The notes under the pieces: generated by a model | Seen by the model: the letters and a program-made list of their open reading frames with translations, nothing else | What the model was told of the DNA's origin: nothing | The model's database searches: none | Assembly (NCBI GenBank): GCA_013407085.1 | Contig: JACCGJ010000655.1 | Location: forward strand, 62,001-126,000 | Direction: 5' to 3' | Length of the DNA stretch: 64,000 nt | Source of the DNA: Atriophallophorus winterbourni | Lineage: Eukaryota; Platyhelminthes; Trematoda; Plagiorchiida; Microphallidae | Translations under genes and position numbers: made by a program | Part shown: positions 35,001-47,000 of the stretch, piece by piece | Layout of the letters: each line of letters begins with the position of its first letter | Position numbering within the stretch: position 1 is the first letter of the stretch

Positions 35001-38000
35001 TGCTCATTCGTGTGTCTGTGTTAGCGAACATTGTTGATCACTTATTCAGAGCCCATCAGAGCGCCCATTCTCATACCGTATATCATTCCTTTTGTTGAGT
35101 GCAACCTACGTCTATCACGAATGGGAAATTGTATACTGCGCGAACGGTACAGTGCTGGACTCTCACTGCTATTCTCCCTTATATCTATCTAGGCCTGGGA
35201 AACCTGACGGTATCTTAGCCCATCCACAGTTTCTAACTGTACGGACCTTTGCCTGGACACGGGCTTGCGATTTCTGTAACAACGGACGATCAATAAGCTT
35301 AGCTGAATTAAAAATCCAAGCACAGAGCTCTGTCATGCTCTTAGCCAATCAGAATACACCACGATGATCTATCAGCCAATCAAAATCGTCCATGAGACAA
35401 TTTAACCAATCAGGTTCCACCGCGTTAAATTTTGCCCTATAGTATGTATTCTTGCTTAATCTTGATCATTCAGGGATAAATGTTCGTGTCCTGACCTGCG
35501 TTCTCATCTGGGGAATCAAGGCAGGCTGACAAAAGGACGAGACCAGGTGACAGGCAATAATTCGACGCATGCTTTCATCAATCACGTAATGCCGGTAAAC
35601 TTAACCGGTTTCATTTTTGCGTTAAATAATCAATGCAATCTTTTGGTCTCCCGAATCAATCTACTAAAATGGGTTTTGCTTACTACAATAGTTTCTTTTG
35701 GCGCTTGTGTTCGCTATTGCAAGTTGTTTCGGCCATGTTACTCGATAAATCCTTTGTATTTTCAAGCGTTAAACTAATCGATATTTAAGATGCCCGCGTA
35801 CATTCAGCCTTTAATATCTCCATCACTTCCGGTGATTCATTGCGTGATATGTCAGGTTTGTTCGTGTTCATTTAGTGGTTTGATTCTTTGACAGCCGGAA
35901 TCTGGTGCCTTCGTTAAACTCGGTCCGTTCTTTCAATCGGCCACACAACCACAACACGTCTTGATTATGCTTCGCCAGGTAAGTGCCATGCATGATGATT
36001 CTTCGCGTTAATGAACTTTTGATCATCTACTAAACCTGATCTATTTATGTTGAATCGTCCTCCGTCTCTCACTCAGTCGAGTGTAAATGTTTTACCATGC
36101 GTGTAGTCTTTAGCAGTGCGGTATTTTGTCTATGACCACACTTGCGCTTTCGTACAGAAGTTGTGTAACTATTTATCAATCGTTAATTATTCTAGTTGCT
36201 TATATTTTTATCCGTCATTTCCGAATTTACCCGACCCCTTGCTGTAACCTGTCTAATATACCTTATCTTTCATAGGGATTCTTATATTTATCAGTGTTTT
36301 GTTTGCGGTTTCTTTGGAAAAAGACTCTCAACCACGACGATCCTGAAAATTACTGTCCTCCAATGTTGTTGTTGGCCTCCTTCGGTCGATGTCCACCATG
36401 GATGTACATCACAGTCGCATGAATGTTCATGTTCTACAGCTTTTCGAATGACTAAACAGTTCGATTCGGGAGGAACAATCTCTCCCGCAGCGCTTGCAGA
36501 ACTCGGTCGTTGAGATTCAGTTACACGCCGGCGGCGTGATCTGCGTTCAACAGCCAAGAGCTGTAGAAAAAGCTAAAATCCATTTGTTCGGAAAATAACA
36601 ATTTTTCGCACCCTAATTACGGAGATCGATTACAAAAGAGTGTGCACTACCTTTACAACACATCGATCGATATTTCTAGAAAATTTTATTGTCAAGTTAT
36701 AAATAATGATTGTAAACATTGCCTAAAGTTCAAATCAATTCGTGAATCGGTATGCTTTCAGTGCTCAAGAGTGTTCGATTTCCAGCCATTCAAGAACAGT
36801 GCCTCTTAACATTGTGTGTATGCAATCAGAAGTCTGATCCATGAAAAGTGCCGCACAGCCGTAGACTACACCTGCGATGAGATACTCTCCGGGTTCTCGT
36901 GCCCAGACAGGTATGAAAAATTAAACCAAATTGGCCGCAATCCTATGCCTAACAATGGTTTTAAAATCACCGTTTCTATCAGCACTGAACATATGCACTC
37001 TGCGCTCTGTGTTGCTCACATCCTCCGTTATTTACTATGCTCGCTTAGTTTGCCTGCATGTTTGTTCACATATCTTTGCTCGTGTGCTGCTCCTCCTCCT
37101 GTCGCAAGGGCTTTGCAAATGTTGCCGATGATGGTGTTGATATTGGCTTCCTTCCAGTATTCGCTTTCTTTTCACACGCTTCCTGCTAACTGTAACAGCA
37201 TCACCGAGACAACAAGGTAAATGACCCGATTCAGTTGACATTAATCAAAACACGCGACTTCGTGTCACGCTGTCTGTAACCAATCTCATTTTTTATTTCC
37301 ACGATTCATTTGTGTGTGTGTGTGTGTGATGTTCTCGCACGCTGCTTACTTTACGATAGAATTTGTCTGTGCTCTATTAAAGGCTTTCATTTGCGCATTC
37401 ACTACAGTTCTCGCGCCACATCTCCATGCCTGTTGAGGTGAGTTATAAGCTCTGTTTTACTTTGCTTCGATCGCGGAACGTGGCCTTAAGGCACAACCTC
37501 ACTTTCGATTTTTTTCGCGCTTCATGTGCGTATTTATAACGGGTGCATGCGGATCTTGATCCTACTGTCCCTACCTGATGAGTGCAAACAACACGAAACC
37601 AGTCGTAGTGTGTGTGTGGGTGATGGAGATGCATGCAAATGAGGTTTTATATTCATGGTCATGGGTTTTAAACCCAGTCTACATGAGTGGGCCTCATGTG
37701 ATTGAACAGGTTGGTCGTACCAACCTTATCCAACAGTGGCATACAAGCGCAACTTGTTTGCCATTCTTCCTTTGTTTCAAGCGCGTGCGGATCCTGATCC
37801 TCCTGTCCCTAGCTGATGAGTGTAAACAGCACGAAACCGGTCGTGTAATGGAAAATCGAGCTAATTAAATGATGGTATTGCATCCGAAGTGCATGTTCCA
37901 CGGATGGAAAATCGGCTCTTGTCAGCCGATGGAATCGACCTACGACTTTATCACAAATTTCGGTGTCCTGCACAGTAAAATAAGCATTCTGTGAAGGCTG

Positions 38001-41000
38001 TGCAATCTTGCTACTTCATCCTCCCTGCGTCTTTTCCTCTTTTTGGGATCATCGTCCACTGTCACCATCATGTGGACGTCATGATATTTTGATAGTTAAT
38101 CTTCGATAACGGCGCTGTTTTGATTGATATTTAACGGCGTGCAAATAGGTCGCGTTCCCATTGCGGTGTAAACCAACATTCACTCTTATTAACTTACGCT
38201 TTTTACTCATTTCAAAATTACCGCTGTATTTAGTCATATGATTTAACAAGTGTCAACGGATTGCGCTGCATTATTCTCGACTCGAATAAGCATCGCCACG
38301 CTGACTGTATAAATCGATTTCGGTTCTGAAAATTGAGTGCGTTATATTTATCCCAGTTTTCTGGCGCTGTTTCTGACCAATTGCGTGTGTATTTTAGACT
38401 CGAGATCGTTGGCTGTATTTTTGCCGCGCCAAACTCTCTACTTCCAACGGCACCGAGAAACATCAACCTTGGTGAGTGCGGGCTTATTTTTTTCTACCTT
38501 CTCTTGGGATTCTACGCCGATTAGCGAGGCAAATGTTTTTGCGAAATCCAATAACAATGCCACGAGTTCTATTTGTGATTAGATATGCCACCGTTTCCAT
38601 TTTACCATTATATTCTGCATAATTGATTGAACTACACGGTTTACGGTTCTGAGTTTATGTCAAAAACGCATAGCTAGTTGGAGTGTCGCTGGTCCCAGAC
38701 ACGTAGATCGAATCCCACGCGACACAGGCGAAATTTGTTGTGCAACCGCTTGTCCTATAGGCAGCAAATGCCGATCCTTATATTCACTATAAAGCTAGTT
38801 ATTACAACTTAGTGTGATCTACGTTCAGTCGTGAAGAGTTGTATCTGCTCCTCCCTAGCTTGCAAACGACGCTGGCGTGCAACTGACGCCCTACAACCGA
38901 GTGCTGACTATCGTTGCAAGCGCTGCGGGAGCGATTATTCCTCCCGAATCGGACTGCTTAGTCATTCAAAAAGCTGTAGAACATGAACATTCATGCGATT
39001 ATGATGTACATCCATGGTCGACATCGACCAAAGGAGGACAACAACTTTGTGTTCTGTGTTATGCGATGTAGGACTTTGATTGATATACCCCTAATTAGAG
39101 CACGCTTTTGGACGTGAGCGTTGCTAGTCAACATCGATCCTTGGTATTCGGTGATGACAGAATGCGTCCCACGTTAATAGTTGGAAGTACTTCGATGTTA
39201 GGACAAGGGGTAAGTTGGTGCGTGTGTGAATAGCGTGTTGACAATTAATTTATTTCTCGCTACCCGTGTGACTGTTTCAATAATACACTGGAACGATCGA
39301 GTATCACGCCTATCGATGACGTTGACCAATGTGGTGTTTCTTATAACTTCTCTGAAGACGCATAGTCCGTGAACCCATAAACACCATGTCCATGTGAGGT
39401 TGCTTTTTGCACGGATAGGGGAAGTGGCATTCCATGCGGCGCGTAACATCCAACGCGTTATCATGCCGTCGTTAGGTAATCGGGAAAACCACGCTATTTT
39501 TTTAAACACCATCGCTGAACCTGAACGCCGTAACCACCCAGCTGCCATCGAAATGGCGAACATCGTTGGTTGAACCGTTGCTTCATTCTTTCGCATCCAC
39601 GCCTGAAATGAAAGTGAACGTGTGGAAAACATTATACTAAACCACTAAGGTCGCTGATTACTATTCCGATGATTATATGATATCAAAGTTCTACTGGATG
39701 GATAACTCTCTAGTGTTGTGAACATAGTTATACTTCAACGTCACTGTACAACGAACCACGGTGTTAAAATACAGATTCAACAAGTGATTCTTAGTCAAGC
39801 GCTCTCGATGTTCAGAAACCACCAGAGTATGGTGCGGGAGGTGTGATCCACACTACACTCTAGTGTTGTATGTTAATTGCATCATCCTGCACGATTTCAT
39901 TTGCATTTATTCCAATTGTTTTACGCAACCCCCAGAGGATTCACTTCTCGGTGTCTAGTGATTTGTGGCCCTATTCAGTCATGATAGATCGAACAGACCC
40001 ATAAACACGTGTCCTCCTCAAATGAATTTTCAAAATTTTTAACTTTATGCGGGCTCATGTGTGTTGCAAGCGCGCCGTGGTAGGTTTTGAGTCGTAAATG
40101 GTGTTGAGGGACTGTAGTTATCGGAATTTGAATATTACTTATCAGCAATAAAAGTAGTATCATAATTTTCACCAAAGACATCACGTTTCACCCGCGGGCA
40201 TGTGGTCGAATTTCTTACGGCCACGTGACATGCAGTTTTGTTATTGTTCGTTTGTGCGAGTATCTCCTCCTGGAGGATAAGTCGGCTTCAATGAAGATTC
40301 TTGAGAATTTGGGTACAAAGCGGCGTCCCCAGCACAACTCGGCGTTTGTTCGAGTCAGCTTCTCTAGCCTTTGCACAACCAAGTGCGACCTGCAAGGCAG
40401 CAGGGAGTTGCCAGAAAGAGGTGGTCTACCAGACTCTGTTCCAGGGTTTTCCTCAGGGTTTTCTCCCGAAGCCTTTCCCGCGATCGGGTATCCCGCAAGG
40501 CAGCAGAGGTCTAAAATCAGGGTTTCCCTTCCCTTAGATGAAATGCCCTACCAGGCTAACGAGCTACATCTGCCCGACGCAAACTGGTTTTCAGGCGCCA
40601 GTCACTCGCCTTCGCACCTTCTCCTGTTGGTAGAAGCAGTTCCGCCGGCTCGGATCACAACTAATGCAGGCCAGGAAGCTGGACGTCTTGGTTGTCAGAG
40701 GCTATTTTGAGACGCGGCGCGCAATGGGGAGCATTTTATAAACAGTGGGAGCTTATCCCCACTGCCACCCCCGGCTATGACAACCTTTGGAGGATGAGTC
40801 GGCTTCAATGAAGATTCTTGAGAATTTGGGTACAAAGCGGCGTCCCCAGCACAACTCGGCGTTTGTTCGAGTCAGCTTCTCTAGCCTTTGCACAGCCAAG
40901 TGCAAGGCAGCAGGGAGTTTCCACAAAGAGGTGGTGTGCACCAACTAGCCGTCCACCAAACTCTGTTCCAGATTTTTCCTCAGGGTTTTCTCCCGAAGCC

Positions 41001-44000
41001 GTTCTTGCGATCGGGTATCCCGCAAGGCCGCAGAGGTTTACAATCAGGGTTTTCCTTCCCCTAGATGAAATGCCCTTCCAGGCTAACGAGCTACATCTGC
41101 CCGAAGCAAACTGGTTTTCAGGCGTCAGTCACTCGCCCTCGCCCCGTCTCCTAGTGGTAGAAGCAGTTCCGCCGGGCTCGGGGAGCCACTCGTGCAGGCC
41201 AGTGATGTGATGTGTTTGATGTGAAAGCACAAGCCTGATCCAGGCAAAGTGCCGTACAGTCAGAGACTGCACGTGGGCTAAGATACTGTCGGGTTGCCCA
41301 GGCCGAGACAGATACGAGAAAGAAAATAGAAATGGTAGTGAGACTCCAGCGTGTTTCAGCATGCAGCTCACTACCGGTGGCCAATCAATTTAGCACGGTG
41401 TTAGCCACACAGCACAGAAGTACTGCATGATTGTACATCCGTGCAGGCCAGAAGCTGGACTTCGTTGTCAGAGGCTATTGGAGACGCGCACCATATGGGA
41501 GCATTTTATAAACAGTGGTCGCAACATACGATTTCGGTCATGAGTCGCGAGCAGACGGGAATCTGGTTGCTGCAGGATTCAATCGTTTCATGGATTGTTT
41601 ATTCTCCCCAACTTTCGGATGTGCAAGCTTGCAAGGAATTTTTTCATGCCGTTTCTTTAATTTTTTCTTCAATTCTTTAATTTTATCCTAATGTGCATCG
41701 TCATGAAGCACATGTTTGGATTCAGACAACGTACCGAGCAACATGAAGCAGGAAGCGCAGATAACACGTAAAAAATAAAGCGGACAAGTGATTGCTGAGT
41801 GCTGCAAACATAGTCGTTCAAAAGTACTAAGACTCAGCGATTTTAACACCAAATCCCAGACGGAGGGGCGATCACAGCCTCTTCTCCGAGAGCATGGTTG
41901 TATAAAGGGACTGAATCTAGTACCTCTCTAAATCGGTATTCGAGCGTTTGTGGGGAGTGATCGTCCCGTAGATAATGGGTAGGCAGGTTCAAATCACTCA
42001 TAATAAGTATTATTGCTTGCTGAATGCGAGTCAATCGCTGAAGCACTTGTATCAACCGTTCGTTGTACGATGCCGTAGATGAAAGGGATGTGTAAACTAC
42101 GTCAATCATGCAAACTTCACCAGACATCAGCGTTAAAGAACACCAAATTGTATCCCCAAAAGCGAATTCTGTGTTGTCTATTGGACGGCACTGGAGGCGT
42201 TTATGATAATAAAGAGCAACGCCGCCACCAATTTTCTCTCGATCGTTCCTTATCAAATTCATATTTGGAATGGATATCTCCGTTTCAATCAATTGGGAAG
42301 AATACCCTGTTTCTGTAATGGCGATAATGTCAGGTGAGTAGCGCGAACATATCTCGGTTAACTCCGCTAATTCATTCAAAAGGCTTTGCGCATTTGTATA
42401 TAAACATCTCGTAATGCTTGTAGTGCTCAAATCATGAAAGGTTATCAATAGGCCGACTCGGTTAGAGTCGGAATGCTCAAGTTTTTTGGAGCTATCGCAT
42501 GATGCTCAGTTTGAACATCATCACTAGGCGTTTGTGGTCGGTACTATCCGTTTGCTTGCTGCCGGTTATTATCCTGCGCAAGCTCAACTTGACGTTTTGG
42601 GGTAGGTTTCTTCTATTAGCTTTCCATTCACGTTTGATAGTAGCCGTCATTTCTGTTGTCAATATAGTTAGCTTTAAAGGGCTAGGACCTTGCTCTTTAT
42701 AGTTGGCAGATCACGGTATTCTAAATGTATGGCTTTTTTAATGCCGATTGTTTCGGCTAGCTGTTTTCACTGTTCGCGATCGTGCTCGGACTTTTCGTGA
42801 GAAGGTACGTCAGCAACATCTTCCGCAACACCTAGAAGTACAATACTTCTTAGATTATTTTTTCTCGATATTTCTTTGACGACTTTCGCTCCCATCATGG
42901 TTAAATCTGCATGGATACGACATGTATTCTCTGGAACACCTCTAAGAATGTAAGCATTTAAGAGTACGTTTTCCACGTCCTCCACAGATTGCAGCAATAT
43001 TCGTAAGAGGCGAGGATCATCTTTGTGAGGAGAATTCAGGTGGCGATTCAGCCGAACTATTGATGAGGGAGTAACTGCGGCCAGTCCCATCTGACTACAG
43101 AGTTTATACCACTCAGATAAGTCATGTTTTGCTTAGCTTCGAACAGCGTTTACCGTGACTCGGTCGCGTTTGTACATATAACACTAAGGTTTACACCCGC
43201 GGATTTTGTTTTATAATTTGAGTCGTTCTTTTGAGAACTGGTTTTACTGAGTCCCTTCTCGTTTCCGTGAAGTTGAGGAGTCATTGATCCCGGCGAACAC
43301 TCACCCGTTTTAGTCACCATCTGCGCAGTTATCTGAGCAAATGGCCAGTTCGAGTATGACGGGTTTTCTTTCGGCTCTTTGGCTGTAGCCTCGAATTCTA
43401 ACAACAATAGTACCTTTATTCCTTTTATTATCAGTTCATTCAGTTTCTGTATACTGGATTCCAGTCCTTTTAGACGCGTCTCAATTTCATTCTCAGGAGT
43501 TTTCGCCTTCGAGTAAGTCACTGTTGATTTGGCCTTTCAAACCTGGCAACGTAACAAACACCGGGACAATTATCTCCATTAATAATCGCTACCAAATTCC
43601 GAGGCCAGCGAGTTGTCGCATTTTGCATTCACTTTTGACAAACAAGCGTAACATGTGACAGAGCTGGCATTAGGACTGACAGCCTTTTGGCAAACCACGT
43701 GCAGCCCGATGTGGTTTGTTTTCCTTTCGGGGTCGTCCGGTCGGAGTTGTGAGCAGCACGGTTCAGTGGTGTGTCCACAAGCAGTGGTTCTGTCGAGCGA
43801 TCGATGATGAATATCGTGAGCGCGACAAAAAACGGTTATCGCGAATAAGAGCAAAATCAGAATTGAATCTGGCGATACGCTTCGGTAGTTGAATATATAG
43901 CCAGTCAATGGCGATGACGTTAATCCTTTTGAGGACTTGAAGAGTATTAACAGCGTTGCACGCGTAAATCCAATATGGGAAAATCGCTATAAATCCGAAT

Positions 44001-47000
44001 TTGGTCCTATTATCGAATTCCGCTAAGAGAGTGGTATATCTAGAAAGCTGACTTCGAGGGGACTCCAACAAGGTAAGAACATTATATCCTGATTATCAGG
44101 AGTTCAAAATAATGCGACCGTACGGCACATATCTATTCAAAAGTTATTCAAGCAGCTTTTTTGTAATTTCACTGCATGCAATTGTGTGATTTTTTTCTTT
44201 TTTATCAAATATAATTCAATAATATCGGATATGAATTATGACACATAATAAAATACACTACCGCCACTGTCATCGGTTTGCAGCCATATCTCGTACGGTT
44301 TCCAAACAACTATTCATCCAAACCTTGAATTGTAGCGAATCTCTACACAAGGAATACCATCAAGTGGTAACAAAGTTCACCTTCCTCCCGTCTGCGGACC
44401 CCGTTCACCCGCACAAAGTGGTTCTTCTGTCCTCGAATCAGCTGTTGCATTCATTTTTCGTCGTGCTCCACCTGAATCCGATTCACGGGATCGATTCACG
44501 GGTATGTCAAACTTCACGTCTCAATCTTGATTATTTTCCCCACAAATGAGTTTCCAATATGGGGCTGTTGGTTTTATCGTTGCACACAAAACTGGGAAGG
44601 GTCACTCACATACTGTCTGCTTCAACTCAACCTGTTTCCATCTCCCACCCATTATTTGGCTGTTCACCCCCGTCGACCTTGTTACAATTGCCATACTCGT
44701 GGCTCTAGTGTGTCATCTCTCCGTTATTTTGATGTAGAATGTTGCTTTCGGTAGGCAAATTGATTCTCATCCTTCATGGATGGTTTCTTCTTCATGCGAT
44801 CCAGAACGATGCTATTCATGATTTTTAAAACTAATGTAGAACAAGTCATTTGTTTCTCAGGCGACAAGTCCCGACGGCTGCAAAGGTTGTCATAGCCGGG
44901 GGTGGCACTGGGGATAAGCTCCCACTGTTTATAAAATGCTCCCATAATGCGGCGTACTCCATAGCCGCTCTGACAACCAAGTCCAGCTTCTGGCCTGCAC
45001 GAGTGGCTCCCCGAGCTCGACAAACTGCTTCTACCAACAGGAGAAAGGGCGAGGGCGAGTGACTGGCGCCTGAAAACCAGTTTGATTCGCGCAGATGTAG
45101 CTCGTTAGCCTGGGAGGGCACTTCATCTAAGGGAAGGAAAACCCTGATTTTAAACCTCCGTTGCCTTCCGGGATACCCGATCGCGGGAAAGGTTTCCTTA
45201 GAAAACCAATGAGGAAAAACCTGGAACATCGGTCTGGTAGACGGTTAGTTGGGTGCATGCCCCCACACCGCTTTTTCTGGTTACCCTACCCTGCTGCCTT
45301 GCAGGGAGGCGCACACAAGTAAAAGTAAGCACGACAATTCTCGGAGATGAACGCGCTTTATTAAAAGGGCAATTCTCATGAATTTGACTACTAAAGTGTT
45401 GCGTGTTTCGATGGACGGTTGTTGTTCAATCAGAGGTGGATGTACAGTTGCAAGTTCCATTTGTAGGTATAAATAAATAAAATGCCTTTTCGTTCTGTAA
45501 TTTGAAACAGCTCTATGTTGTGGTGGACCAACAAACCCAAGATTCATTTTTTATCCTTTCCTATACCTGTCCTGGTAAATCATGTTGAATGTCACGAAAT
45601 CCATGGAAGGTTTTCTCAAAAATAGCCTTACATAACTCGCCTACTGACTCTGACGCCATTATTTCCATCCTTTTCCTTGCAATTTCAGTATTTCGTACAA
45701 TTCGGTTTAAGTCGCTGCGGTGTAAGCTAGTGTAATACTTGATCAATAACGACTGAATTTATTTTACCTAGAGACCACTTAAACCTAAAAAATAACACCT
45801 TTATATATAATTAATCTCTACTGCCTCATTAGACCCAACTCTGCGCGCAACACAAACAACGGTGGATCTCTCTAATAAACAGCTTTTACCGTCTCTTACC
45901 GAAAAGCGGATGAGATTGTGGTTTACCTGTATCCATGCTGTTTTGCGTAGAAAAACTCGGTAGTGAGAAATAGACCATGTAGAATTGAGAACCAGAGCCT
46001 CAGAATATCTAGAAGCTTGCATGGAGTTTTTTAACTGTGCAAATAAGTATTCGGCAGAAATAATGATAATTCCCTAATGGGTTATCTATCACAATCGCTA
46101 TCATGCTCTCCACAGAGCATATAATAATTTGTTGCTTAGTAGTGAATCCGTTAGAATTCTTAATTGTGTCTTTACGCAGTTCAGTTTGGTGGTCGATACG
46201 TTCAATTCACCAACCGATCGAGTCTCTGTATTTCCACGTCTTTCCATCCTCCGTGGCTTCCTTGGTCACTCCAGCGTGGTTCAGTTTCATCGTACGGCTG
46301 GTGCCACGAACTCGTTACTCCCGGTGTTTTATCGATTGCAATTGAAGTCTAGTCAATTTGCACTCAGTCCCACGATCCCAGTTCCACGATTGGTGATATC
46401 CGCGAGGAATTGCTCCCGTACTCCAAGTTTGTTTATAATTAAGAACCATCTTGCAGTATAATTCACTCATCAATATTATCGCCACCGCTGTGCAATCATG
46501 CAGTTCTTTGTGCTGTGCAGCTAACACCGTGCTAAATTGATTGGCCAGATGAAGTGAGCTGAAACAGACTGGAGCCTCACTACCATTTTCTGTTCATTTT
46601 TCTTCCTCATATCTGTCTAGGCCTGGGCAACCTGACAGTGTCTTAGCCTACGTGCAGTCTCTGACTGTGCGGCACTTTGTCTGAATCAGGCTTGTGCTTT
46701 CATACCATACTATATTATCGCCACCGTCTTTGATATTGAACGCACGGCGATCCCGTGCGAGAAGATTGTATTTCATAAGGACTTTTATCCTTCTGTAAGC
46801 GATGGGAGAAAGGTGATTACGCCAAGTCAATTGAGGCCAATTCGCGTTCCATCGTTGAACGTCTTTATTAAATTGTGCACACCAGTTTTAAGACACTGGA
46901 TCCAACATTAACCACGTCCCTCCTGCGTTGCTCACCCACTGATCGACTACGTCGAGCTTAATCTCTGAGGTCAAACGTTCTAACCCAAGAATACATTTAC

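Larger units (their letters stand above)
37545..37850 (+). repeat. Two tandem units of the hammerhead repeat, plus
   Basis: GATGCATGCAAATGAGG, CATGGGTTTTAAACCCA, ATTGAACAGGTTGGTCG and TTTCAAGCGCGTGCGG match the unit at 13018-13862; the cores stand 238 bp apart. Confidence 0.75.
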
